Of a stretch of 12,032 nt of DNA, positions 6,406 to 12,032 are shown in pieces. The DNA is taken from contig JADHLS010000070.1 in the NCBI GenBank assembly GCA_016780605.1, forward strand, positions 1 through 12,032, in the 5' to 3' direction. The notes below the pieces were generated by a model that was given only the letters and a program-made list of their open reading frames with translations, had not been told where the DNA came from and made no database searches. A program made the translations under genes and the position numbers. This DNA is from Reyranella sp. (GTDB taxonomy: Bacteria > Pseudomonadota > Alphaproteobacteria > Reyranellales > Reyranellaceae). The first letter of the stretch is position 1. Each line of letters begins with the position of its first letter.

Positions 6406-6409
6406 GGTT

Positions 6410-6447
6410 TCCCCCTCCCTACCCTCCCCCGTATGACGGGGGAGGAG
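6410..6447 (-). repeat. Terminal repeat, right copy, inverted
   Basis: Exact reverse complement of 5918-5955 over 38 bases. The G-quadruplex motif is therefore on the minus strand here (C-runs of 5, 3, 3 and 5 at 6411-6430 on +). The hairpin part is at 6424-6444. It begins five bases after the DUF559 stop codon and ends 22 bases from the stop of the convergent dioxygenase gene, so it may also shape the 3' ends of both transcripts. Confidence 0.95.
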
Positions 6448-6469
6448 AAGAAAAGGCGCCAGCTGTACA

Positions 6470-7285
6470 TCAAAACGGTCTGTCGCCCTTGATGGTGACG
6501 CGATGGCCGTGACGCACATGCGGGTGGTAGTCGAACGTCGCGCGGTGCATGGCGCAGCGGTTGTCCCAGAAGGCGACCGAGTGCCGTTCCCAGCGGAAGC
6601 GGCATTGGAACTCCGGCGTCTCGCAGTGGCGGATCAGCATGTCGAGCAGCGCGTCGCTCTCATGACCCTTCAAGCCCTCGATGCGCTTGGTGAAGCCGCG
6701 ATTGACGAACAGGCACTTGCGCTTGGTCACCGGATGGATCCGCACGATGGGATGGACGGCCTCGGGAAACTTCTTGTCGCTGCGCCCATACTCGCCGCGT
6801 GAATAGACGTGCGCGCTGGTATGGAACGCCGACAGGCCTTCGACCAGCCGCTTGATCGGCTCCGACAACGTCTCGTAGGCGAGATACATGTTGGCGAAGG
6901 CGGTATCGCCGCCGACCGGCGGGCTCTGGTGCAGGTAGAGGATCGAGCCCATCGGCGGTTCGGGCTCGCACGACATGTCCGAATGCCAGACCTCGCCGGT
7001 GGCCACCTTCGTCCGTTCGTCGGCATGCACGACGCGGATCTCGGGATGGCCTTCGACCTCCGCTCGCGCCGCGGGATGGACCAAGAGTTCGCCGAACAGC
7101 CGGCCGAACGCCTTGTGCTGGTCGACGCTCAGCTCCTGGTCGCGAAAGAACAGCACCTGATGCGCCATCAGCGCATCGTGCAATTCGCTCGCCTGCCGGT
7201 TGGAAAGCGCCGCAAGATCGACACCGGATACCTCGGCGCCGATTGCGGGCGTGAGCTTGCGGATCGCGATCGTTTCGTAACCCAT
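6470..7285 (-). CDS. TauD/TfdA-family Fe(II)/2-oxoglutarate dioxygenase
   Basis: A 271-residue cytoplasmic oxygenase of the taurine/2,4-D dioxygenase family, which couples 2-oxoglutarate decarboxylation to hydroxylation of a small organic substrate. The iron-binding triad is visible: H101 and D103 in GEVWHSDMS, and H247 in AMHRATF. R262 is 15 residues later, the spacing of the 2-oxoglutarate-binding Arg in TauD. The N-terminal LTPAIGAEVSGVDL and LFFRDQ stretches are typical. The substrate cannot be told from the sequence. The frame stays open far upstream to 7906, but that part is antisense-like read-through of the next gene's coding region, so ATG 7285 is used, with a weak GGGCGGA site. It starts 41 bases after the upstream gene's stop, and co-transcription is likely. 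Confidence 0.92.
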   Translation of the reverse strand: MGYETIAIRKLTPAIGAEVSGVDLAALSNRQASELHDALMAHQVLFFRDQELSVDQHKAFGRLFGELLVHPAARAEVEGHPEIRVVHADERTKVATGEVWHSDMSCEPEPPMGSILYLHQSPPVGGDTAFANMYLAYETLSEPIKRLVEGLSAFHTSAHVYSRGEYGRSDKKFPEAVHPIVRIHPVTKRKCLFVNRGFTKRIEGLKGHESDALLDMLIRHCETPEFQCRFRWERHSVAFWDNRCAMHRATFDYHPHVRHGHRVTIKGDRPF

Positions 7286-7326
7286 GGCGCGATGATCCGC
7301 CCGCCCCTCGGCGATTTCAACCGCCG

Positions 7327-7980
7327 CTATTTGCAGGTCTCGATCCGCGGTGGCGCGCCGAGCACGGCGGCGACCTTGGAAATGTCGAGGCAGCGGCTGC
7401 CGATCCAGGCCCGGCCCTGCACGAAAATGGCGAACCGGGTGAAGGTGTTGGCCTGTTCGATCGGCGTCGGCCGCGCCTGGGCGAGCAGCCAGTAGAGGGC
7501 GTAGAGATTGCCGGTGGCGAAATCGGCGGCCGCGACGTTGAGATCGAGGTTCCACATCGCCGCATTCTTGGCCGCAGCACCACTCGGATCCGGCACGTTC
7601 GCCAACCATCCATGGACGGTGGACGCGACACCATAGGGCCCGACTTGCTGCAGCACGTTCTTCACCTGCTCGGCCATGGCCACGTAGCCCTTGCCCTCGA
7701 TGGTGTTGCCGGCGCAGCCGCTGCGGCAGACCGCAACGAAGGTCAGGTATTCGGCGAGGATAATCTCGACATTGTTGTTGTTGTGCTTTCGCCAGGCACG
7801 CGCGAGCTGCCAGCCTTGAGTCAGCTCCGCGCCGGTCCACGGCTTGCTGGCAAGCGGCGTGTCGCGCTCGAGCTCGGCGATCACGACCTGCGCCGCCGAT
7901 TGCCACTCAGCCGGGATCTGGGCGAACCCCCGGCCGGCGGTGGCGATGGTGATCAGCAGGAATGCGATCAGGATTTTCAT
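7327..7980 (-). CDS. Exported protein of unknown function with four cysteines
   Basis: A 217-residue protein not recognised as a named family. It has a signal peptide (K2, hydrophobic 3-15, GFA cleavage after residue 20), so it is probably periplasmic. The mature protein looks helical and holds paired cysteines in VCRSGC plus single cysteines in SRCLD and the final ETCK, consistent with two disulfides. Tryptophans and a QARAW/LYALYWLLAQARP region suggest a compact globular fold. The start ATG 7980 has AAGGGGG upstream. It begins 12 bases after the stop of the preceding gene and is followed by the dioxygenase, so it is the middle gene of a likely three-gene operon. Confidence 0.78.
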   Translation of the reverse strand: MKILIAFLLITIATAGRGFAQIPAEWQSAAQVVIAELERDTPLASKPWTGAELTQGWQLARAWRKHNNNNVEIILAEYLTFVAVCRSGCAGNTIEGKGYVAMAEQVKNVLQQVGPYGVASTVHGWLANVPDPSGAAAKNAAMWNLDLNVAAADFATGNLYALYWLLAQARPTPIEQANTFTRFAIFVQGRAWIGSRCLDISKVAAVLGAPPRIETCK

Positions 7981-7992
7981 GGCCAGGCCCCC

Positions 7993-8658
7993 TTAGTAGC
8001 GATGCCCCCGCTTCCGGTCGGCGCTCTCGTACTGGATCAGATTGTCGGCGCGCATTTCCATGGCGTCTCGGGACCTGAGGTTGCGCGCCTGGACCGGCGT
8101 GATCAACGGGTGATGCGCAGTGTCCTCCAAGGAGGCGCCGACCTGCCAGCAATCCTCCTGGTTCGTGACCCATTCCTCGACGTCGAACTGCCGAAGGTCG
8201 ATCGCCTCCGAATAGGTGCGCAGCGTCTTGCGCTGCTCATTGCTGTACTCGTGGAAATACGACATCGCGAGCTCGCGCAGGGTGCGATAGACGGGATCGC
8301 GCCAGCGCAACCACACATGGTTGCTCTTGGAGATCGCCCCCCAGCAGCCATTGCGTTTGAACAGCGCGACCACATGGTCCGAATCGCCCCTGGCGACCAG
8401 GTCCATCAGGAGCGGCGGATCGCCGTTCAGCCACAGCGCACAGGCCGCAGTGAAGGCCGCTTCGATACAGTGGGCGCGGCGGTGATGCAGCACGCCGCGC
8501 ACCGAGCGCAGCGTGTCGCCCTGCTCCTCGAAGTTGGCGTCGAGTCCGATGACGAAGTCCTGGATGCGCTGGGGAGTCGTGAGGGCTTTGAGCTCCCGGC
8601 CTTCTTCGCGAGTGAGACCGATATCGAGAGGCCGAGGGCGACGTTTGCGGACCAGCAT
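7993..8658 (-). CDS. Putative transglutaminase-fold protein
   Basis: A 221-residue soluble protein with no signal peptide. The region 55-125 has the layout of transglutaminase-like (papain-fold) enzymes: C64 at the start of a helix (AHCIEAAFTAACALWL), then H95 in GDSDHVVALF, then a polar SNHVWLRWRDP segment (N113, D121) that could supply the third residue. The assignment is by motif pattern only and is tentative. Peptidase, amidase or a non-catalytic relative are all possible. ATG 8658 follows a GAGGGT site. It is first in the operon with the exported protein (12-base gap) and the dioxygenase. Confidence 0.7.
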   Translation of the reverse strand: MLVRKRRPRPLDIGLTREEGRELKALTTPQRIQDFVIGLDANFEEQGDTLRSVRGVLHHRRAHCIEAAFTAACALWLNGDPPLLMDLVARGDSDHVVALFKRNGCWGAISKSNHVWLRWRDPVYRTLRELAMSYFHEYSNEQRKTLRTYSEAIDLRQFDVEEWVTNQEDCWQVGASLEDTAHHPLITPVQARNLRSRDAMEMRADNLIQYESADRKRGHRY

Positions 8659-8722
8659 GGACCCTCAAGGTTCTCCCGCCGGGAGGACGATGACAACAGG
8701 CTGCTGATTCGGGCCGTGGATC

Positions 8723-8782
8723 AAAATAGAAGGAGCGCCGCCCTGGCTTGTTTCGGCCGATTATTTCGGCGGACAGGGCTCC
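8723..8782 (-). terminator. Likely intrinsic terminator after tRNA-Ala
   Basis: Read on the minus strand, GGAGCCCTG (8782-8774) pairs with CAGGGC...GCTCC (8745-8732), with an inner GCCGA/TCGGC stem (8756-8770). TTCTATTTT (8731-8723) follows, a T-rich tail. A further 7-bp hairpin (8785-8804) lies between this and the tRNA. The gap 8659-8817 otherwise shows no gene; it should also hold the promoter of the minus-strand operon starting at 8658. Confidence 0.5.
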
Positions 8783-8817
8783 GGCTTAGGCACGTCAGCC
8801 TAAGTCATTGAGGCGGT

Positions 8818-8893
8818 TGGTGGAGCTGAGGGGGATCGAACCCCTGACCTCCTCATTGCGAACGAGGCGCTCTCCCAGCTGAGCTACAGCCCC
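8818..8893 (-). tRNA. tRNA-Ala, anticodon CGC
   Basis: Full cloverleaf on the minus strand. The acceptor stem GGGGCTG pairs with CAGCTCC (one G-T), followed by a D-arm GCTC/GAGC. The anticodon arm is CCTCG-TTCGCAA-TGAGG with anticodon CGC (reads GCG, alanine). The T-arm is AGGGG-TTCGATC-CCCCT, then A73 and a genome-encoded CCA (8818-8820). Total 76 bases with CCA. No integrase or attachment-site duplication is seen next to it. Confidence 0.97.
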
Positions 8894-8938
8894 CCAACAA
8901 CCGTCTCCAGGCCCTGCAAATAGGGCCTGAGGATGGCG

Positions 8939-8967
8939 CGGATAAAGGGTGATGGCTCCCCTGTCAA
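8939..8967 (-). promoter_or_regulatory. Sigma-70 type promoter of tRNA-Ala
   Basis: On the minus strand, a perfect -35 box TTGACA (8967-8962), a 17-base spacer and a -10 box TATCCG (8944-8939), followed by a GC-rich discriminator, as is usual for stable RNA promoters. Transcription would start near 8932, giving a leader of about 40 bases. The leader holds a perfect 8-bp hairpin (8908-8915 with 8922-8929) just before the tRNA. The promoter overlaps the region upstream of the divergent ridA gene. Confidence 0.7.
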
Positions 8968-9017
8968 GCAAGGCTGCCTATGTTAGCGTTTCGCCTCGTT
9001 TCCATGGAGTTTTGCCC

Positions 9018-9413
9018 GTGCCAGCCAGCAGCAAGAAGGTCGTCCAGTCCGAGTCCGCGCCCAAGGCGCTCGGGCCTTATTCGCAGGCCATCGTGGCCAA
9101 CGGCCTGGTCTTCTGCGCCGGCCAGATCCCGCTCGATCCCAAGACCGGCGACCTGGTGGCAGGCGGCATCGCCGAGCAGACGCACCAGGTGCTGAAGAAC
9201 CTGCGCGCCGTCCTGAAGGCCGCCGGCAGCGACCTCGATCGCGCGGTCAAGACCACGGTGTTCCTGAAGAGCATGGACAGCTTCGTCGCCATGAACGAGG
9301 TCTACGGGCGCCCCGAGTATTTCGGCGCCCACACGCCTGCCCGCTCGACCGTCGAGGTGGCGCGCCTGCCGCGCGACGTGCTGGTCGAGATCGAAGTCGT
9401 GGCGCTGGCCTAG
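9018..9413 (+). CDS. ridA: RidA family (YjgF/YER057c/UK114) enamine/imine deaminase
   Basis: A 131-residue protein that in well-studied relatives hydrolyses reactive 2-aminoacrylate and similar enamines from PLP enzymes, sparing cell proteins from damage. It shows the N-terminal APKALGPYSQAI, VFCAGQIPLDP, and the signature ARSTVEVARLPRDVLVEIEVVAL. R109 (the carboxylate-binding Arg, R105 in shorter homologs) and E124 are both present, so it should be active. GTG 9018 is preferred: it has GGAG eight bases upstream and gives the normal family length. The in-frame ATG at 8949 would add a non-homologous tail that overlaps the tRNA promoter region. It is first in a tight run with the two membrane protein genes downstream. 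Confidence 0.93.
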   Translation: MPASSKKVVQSESAPKALGPYSQAIVANGLVFCAGQIPLDPKTGDLVAGGIAEQTHQVLKNLRAVLKAAGSDLDRAVKTTVFLKSMDSFVAMNEVYGRPEYFGAHTPARSTVEVARLPRDVLVEIEVVALA

Positions 9414-9422
9414 AGGACGGTC

Positions 9423-9662
9423 GTGAGTTTCCTCGTCTGGCTGATCGGTCTCGGCTCGCTGGTGGTGTTCGGCATCATCGCCGTGCACTTGCTGGTGGCG
9501 CTGGTGCTGATCATCCCGACCTGGCGCATCTGCACGCGCGCCGGCTTCTCCGGCGCCCTGTCGCTGTTCCACCTCGTGCCGCTGATCGGCTTGTTCATCG
9601 TCATGGCCATACTCGCCTTCAGCGACTGGCCGGCCGGCGAAGCGAGACCGCGGAGGCCGTGA
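9423..9662 (+). CDS. Small two-helix membrane protein
   Basis: A 79-residue protein with two membrane segments, about 4-33 and 46-66, joined by a short basic loop (WRICTRAGFSG), ending in a charged tail (WPAGEARPRRP). No named family is certain; the loop-and-helix pattern recalls DUF5684-like modules (helix, W-x-I, K/R-AG-x-x-G, helix). The same pattern appears in the N-terminal part of the next gene, so the two are probably related by duplication. It starts with GTG 9423, GAGGA in the preceding stop region, 9 bases after ridA, and its TGA overlaps the next ATG by one base. Confidence 0.75.
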   Translation: MSFLVWLIGLGSLVVFGIIAVHLLVALVLIIPTWRICTRAGFSGALSLFHLVPLIGLFIVMAILAFSDWPAGEARPRRP

Positions 9663-10300
9663 TGGGCTTCGATTTCGCGGCCCTCCTGGGGCTGTTTGGC
9701 CTCAGCGGCGTGTTCGCCCTGATCGGGCTTGTGCTGGCGGCCTGGATGGCCTGGCGCATCGTCGAGAAGGCCGGCCTGCCGGGCTGGTTGGGGCTGGGCT
9801 CCATCCTGCTCACGCTGACGGCGGTCGGCACCATCGTGCCGCTGATCCTGCTCTGGATCTTTGCCTTCATGCGCTGGCCACGCGATGACGAGACGCCGGT
9901 TGTTGCCCTGCCGGGACAGCCGCCGGCGCCGCCGGCACGACCGGGGATGTTGCCGCCGCCAACGCAGGCACTGGGCGATCGCCGGCCGTGGCGGTTGAAT
10001 GGCCTCCTGCCGACCGGTGGCACCGTAGCGATCGCGGTCGACGGGACCGTCCCGGCCTACCTGCTCACCGGCGCCGCGGCGGCCCAGGCCAACGAGCTTT
10101 CCGTGCCCGATCCCTCGGTCGGGCAGCCACATGCCCGCCTGCTGGTGGCCGGCGGTCGCCTGGGGCTGGAGGACCTCGGCACGCCCGGCGGCACCCTGAT
10201 CGACGGGGCTCGGTTGCTGCCCGAGCACGGCCCGCGCGACATAAGCGCCGCCCGGACGGTCCGCCTGGGCAGCGTCGAACTGGCCCTCTCGAGGTCCTGA
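9662..10300 (+). CDS. Membrane-anchored protein with a degenerate FHA-like domain
   Basis: A 212-residue protein. Two membrane helices (about 7-32 and 42-68) with an AWRIVEKAGLPGW loop match the previous small protein. A Pro-rich linker follows (about 78-98, PPAPPARP). The C-terminal 110 residues look like a forkhead-associated domain: DPSVGQPHARL, LEDLGTPGGTLIDG and a final VRLGSVELAL. FHA domains bind phosphothreonine, but here the usual Ser and Arg of the SRRHA motif are Gly and Gln, and the Asn of the NGT motif is Gly, so phosphopeptide binding is doubtful. With the domain predicted to be cytoplasmic, it may be a scaffold. ATG 9662 has GGAGG at 9652-9656; GTG 9659 is possible but too close to the ribosome site. 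Confidence 0.75.
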   Translation: MGFDFAALLGLFGLSGVFALIGLVLAAWMAWRIVEKAGLPGWLGLGSILLTLTAVGTIVPLILLWIFAFMRWPRDDETPVVALPGQPPAPPARPGMLPPPTQALGDRRPWRLNGLLPTGGTVAIAVDGTVPAYLLTGAAAAQANELSVPDPSVGQPHARLLVAGGRLGLEDLGTPGGTLIDGARLLPEHGPRDISAARTVRLGSVELALSRS

Positions 10301-10379
10301 AATTGCCTTGTGATCGACAATCCCTGCCGAGTAGGTTGCCGGGCCGGCGGCCTGCCGGCGTCAGAGCTGCGGAGAAGCG

Positions 10380-10664
10380 ATGATCTCGCTGGCGCTTCTA
10401 ATCTACAAGATCCTCGATATCTATTCGTGGATCATCATCATCAGCGCGATCCTGAGCTGGCTCGTGGCGTTCGGCGTCGTCAACGTGCGCAACCAGTTCA
10501 TCCGGATGGTGGTCGATTTCCTTTATCGCATCACCGAGCCGGTACTGCGGCCGATCCGCCGCTTCCTGCCCAGCCTCGGCGGCATTGACATCTCGCCGGT
10601 CGTCGCCCTGCTGCTGATCATCTTCCTGCAGCATCTCCTTCGGGAATACGTCCTCGGATTCTAG
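10380..10664 (+). CDS. yggT: YggT family membrane protein
   Basis: A 94-residue inner membrane protein with two hydrophobic spans (about 4-32 and 70-92). It carries the family core FLYRITEPVLRPIRRFLPSLGGIDISP, the repeat-type YRxTEPxLxPIR motif that marks YggT proteins. The family's role is unclear; relatives have been linked to osmotic shock tolerance and to cell division or chloroplast nucleoid organisation. GGAGAAG (10371-10377) serves ATG 10380. The 79 bases upstream (10301-10379) form a gap from the previous gene and probably hold the promoter of this cluster; they include a GC-rich inverted repeat (GCCGG...CCGGC). It is followed four bases later by the DUF167 gene. Confidence 0.93.
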   Translation: MISLALLIYKILDIYSWIIIISAILSWLVAFGVVNVRNQFIRMVVDFLYRITEPVLRPIRRFLPSLGGIDISPVVALLLIIFLQHLLREYVLGF

Positions 10665-10668
10665 GGTC

Positions 10669-10992
10669 ATGTCCGGCGACCCGGCGTTCCTGCGCCGCAC
10701 CGGCTCCGGCGTGACCATCGAGCTGCGCGCCCAGCCGCGCGCCCGCCGCACCGCGCTCGACTGCAGCGGCGGCGGGCTCAAGGCCTCGGTGACCGCGCCG
10801 GCGGAAGACGGCAAGGCCAACGGCGCGGTGATCGAGCTTCTGGCGGCGACCTGGCGGTTGCCCAAATCGGTCTTCGCCGTCACCCGGGGAACAACGGCGC
10901 GGGACAAGGTGTTGAGTATTTCCGGTGAGCCCGGGCTGCTCGCCGAACGGATCGGTGACTGGGTTAGACACGCAGCGGGGAGAGATGGCTGA
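10669..10992 (+). CDS. yggU: DUF167 (YggU) family protein
   Basis: A 107-residue soluble protein with the family landmarks: [16 protein letters not shown], the central [19 protein letters not shown] and [17 protein letters not shown]. The biochemical role is not established. Length is normal. The start ATG 10669 has only a weak AGGG before it. It lies four bases after the yggT stop and overlaps folD by eight bases (stop at 10990-10992, folD ATG at 10985), so the three genes are very likely translated from one mRNA. The yggT-yggU-folD order is widely kept in alphaproteobacteria, from memory. Confidence 0.93.
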   Translation: MSGDPAFLRRTGSGVTIELRAQPRARRTALDCSGGGLKASVTAPAEDGKANGAVIELLAATWRLPKSVFAVTRGTTARDKVLSISGEPGLLAERIGDWVRHAAGRDG

Positions 10993-11887
10993 AGCGAAAC
11001 TGATCGACGGCAAGGCTTACGCCGCGGGCCTGCGCAAGCGCATCGCCGCCGGCGTGCAGGCGTTGATCGCGGAGGGTGGCCCCAAGCCGGGGCTGGCGAC
11101 GGTGCTGATCGGCGAGGATCCGGCGAGCCAGGTCTATGTGCGCAGCAAGGGCAAGCTTGCAGCCGAGCTCGGCATGGCGAGCTTCGACCATCGCCTGCCC
11201 GAGACCACGACCGAGGACGAGCTCCTCGAGCTGATCGGGCGGCTCAATGCCGACAAGAGCGTGCACGGCATCCTGGTGCAGCTGCCCTTGCCCAAGCACA
11301 TCGACACCGGCGATGTGCTGCTGGCCATCGATCCCGCCAAGGACGTCGACGGCTTCCACCCGTTGAATGTCGGGCGGCTGGGCACGGTCGAGTCGGGCGC
11401 GCCGCTCGACTTCCCGGTGCCCTGCACGCCGCTCGGCGTGATGATGCTCCTGCAGGATGCGCTGAGCTCGCTCACCGGCCGTCATGCCGTGGTGATCGGC
11501 CGCTCCACCCTGGTCGGCCGTCCGGTGGCGCGGCTGCTGCTGCGCGCCGATTGCACCGTTACCATCACCCATTCGCGCACCCGCGACCTGCCGTCGCTCG
11601 TGCGCCAGGCCGACATCGTGGTGGCGGCGATCGGAAAGCCCGAATTCGTGCGCGGCAACTGGATCAAGCCCGGCGCGGCCGTGATCGATGTCGGCATCAA
11701 CCGCGTGCCGGCCGGCGACGGCAAGACCAAGCTGGTGGGCGACGTCGCCTTCGCCGAGGCGCTGACGGTCGCCGGCCACATCACGCCGGTGCCCGGCGGC
11801 GTCGGCCCGATGACCGTGGCGTGCCTGATGTACAACACGCTGCAGGAAGCCCGGAAGTCGGCGGGGCTGCCGTTCGTGGCGATCTGA
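10985..11887 (+). CDS. folD: Methylenetetrahydrofolate dehydrogenase / cyclohydrolase
   Basis: A 300-residue bifunctional folate enzyme converting 5,10-methylene-THF to 5,10-methenyl-THF with NADP+, then to 10-formyl-THF, feeding purine synthesis and formyl-Met-tRNA. The catalytic region has Y51 and K55 (YVRSKGK), then [20 protein letters not shown] and PCTPLGV. The Rossmann part carries [14 protein letters not shown], and the C-terminal [14 protein letters not shown] is intact. Length is normal, so it should be functional. ATG 10985 has GGGGAGAG just upstream; the frame opens 20 codons earlier inside yggU without a better site. The hairpin/G-rich repeat starts eight bases after its stop and may act at the mRNA 3' end. 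Confidence 0.97.
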   Translation: MAEAKLIDGKAYAAGLRKRIAAGVQALIAEGGPKPGLATVLIGEDPASQVYVRSKGKLAAELGMASFDHRLPETTTEDELLELIGRLNADKSVHGILVQLPLPKHIDTGDVLLAIDPAKDVDGFHPLNVGRLGTVESGAPLDFPVPCTPLGVMMLLQDALSSLTGRHAVVIGRSTLVGRPVARLLLRADCTVTITHSRTRDLPSLVRQADIVVAAIGKPEFVRGNWIKPGAAVIDVGINRVPAGDGKTKLVGDVAFAEALTVAGHITPVPGGVGPMTVACLMYNTLQEARKSAGLPFVAI

Positions 11888-11894
11888 CCCTCGT

Positions 11895-11932
11895 CTTCTC
11901 CTCCCCCGTCATACGGGGGGGTAGGGAGGGGG
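11895..11932 (+). repeat. Third copy of the hairpin/G-quadruplex repeat
   Basis: Nearly the same as 5918-5955 but two bases shorter: the central part reads G7-TA-GGG-A-G5. The run of seven Gs still allows a quadruplex. It begins eight bases after the folD stop. The rest of 11888-12032 holds only this repeat, its inverted partner and 72 bases between them, with no gene. Confidence 0.92.
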
Positions 11933-12004
11933 CGAGCAACCGTCGTGTTGTCGCCGATTTCAGACTCATGATCTTTCCCTGGGAGAAGGTCTCGCGCGTG
12001 GGCC

Positions 12005-12032
12005 TTCCCCCTCCCTGCCTCCCCCATATGAC
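12005..12032 (-). repeat. Fourth copy of the repeat, inverted, cut by the window end
   Basis: An inverted, diverged copy facing 11895-11932. C-runs of 5, 3, 2 and 5 (12007-12025) show that the third run is reduced, weakening the quadruplex, and ATATGAC replaces GTATGAC. The window stops inside the copy. Together with 11895-11932 it forms a pair in the same head-to-head orientation as the pair around the DUF559 gene. Confidence 0.85.

Larger units (their letters stand above)
5909..6458 (+). mobile_element. Candidate small mobile element: DUF559 nuclease gene within perfect inverted repeats
   Basis: About 550 bp bounded by 38-bp perfect inverted repeats (5918-5955 and 6410-6447), with imperfect similarity continuing about 10 bases outward on both sides (CGCCT...CTTC against its complement). 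The only gene inside is the DUF559-family ORF. The unit sits between two convergent gene ends, with stops at 5896 and 6470. No clear target-site duplication can be seen. The layout recalls insertion elements and RAYT/REP-type domestic repeats, but no transposase is present, so calling it mobile is inference. Confidence 0.45.

Noticed and set aside
6470..7906. Long minus-strand frame of 478 codons extending the dioxygenase upstream
   Set aside because: The part above 7285 runs through the coding region of the exported protein in another frame, has no family similarity, and TauD proteins normally start where ATG 7285 places it.
8818..8893. tRNA-Ala as an integration site of a genomic island
   Set aside because: No integrase, no duplicated tRNA 3' end and no change of gene character on either side within the window.
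8949..9017. Earlier ATG start for ridA
   Set aside because: It adds 23 non-homologous residues and overlaps the tRNA promoter; GTG 9018 has a better-placed GGAG and gives normal length.
5918..12032. The four related G/C-rich repeats as a CRISPR array
   Set aside because: Only four copies in inverted pairs, with spacings of 454 bp, over 5 kb and 72 bp; no regular spacers and no cas genes.

Overview
The window is high-GC DNA with densely packed genes, and its gene content fits an alphaproteobacterium. Supporting signs are the yggT-yggU-folD cluster, dispersed palindromes of kinds I recall from alphaproteobacterial genomes, and an encoded-CCA tRNA-Ala. I cannot name a genus from sequence alone.

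Layout. Positions 1-801 hold an OmpR/PhoB-type response regulator, preceded by a perfect 19-bp inverted repeat. Positions 815-921 are a dispersed inverted repeat. From 1001 to 5896 lies the first block of interest: two paralogous 355-residue diiron oxygenase-like proteins (1001-2068 and 4829-5896, both +). Between them are a small exported double-repeat protein (2280-2879, +) and a minus-strand pair, a DUF1275 membrane protein (3033-3641) and a flavin plus 2Fe-2S reductase (3656-4678). Both oxygenases carry two exact E-X28-DEARH motifs, and both have the same 12-nt sequence upstream. The reductase has the domain order of PaaE/KshB, making it the obvious electron donor candidate. I infer a two-oxygenase, one-reductase system of unknown substrate.

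Positions 5909-6458 hold the second block of interest: a single DUF559 (Vsr-like endonuclease family) gene enclosed by perfect 38-bp inverted repeats. Each repeat combines a hairpin with a textbook G-quadruplex motif. A second, degenerate pair of the same repeat in the same head-to-head arrangement, enclosing only 72 bp, lies just after folD at 11895-12032.

Positions 6470-8658 (minus) read as an operon: a putative transglutaminase-fold protein, an exported cysteine-containing protein and a TauD/TfdA-type dioxygenase. A tRNA-Ala(CGC) with a clear TTGACA-type promoter and a likely terminator follows at 8818-8893 (minus). Diverging from it is a plus-strand run: ridA, a small two-helix membrane protein, and a membrane-anchored FHA-like protein sharing the same two-helix module. 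These are followed by the conserved yggT, yggU (DUF167), folD cluster.

Almost every gene end in the window is occupied by a palindromic repeat. At least four unrelated repeat types are present.
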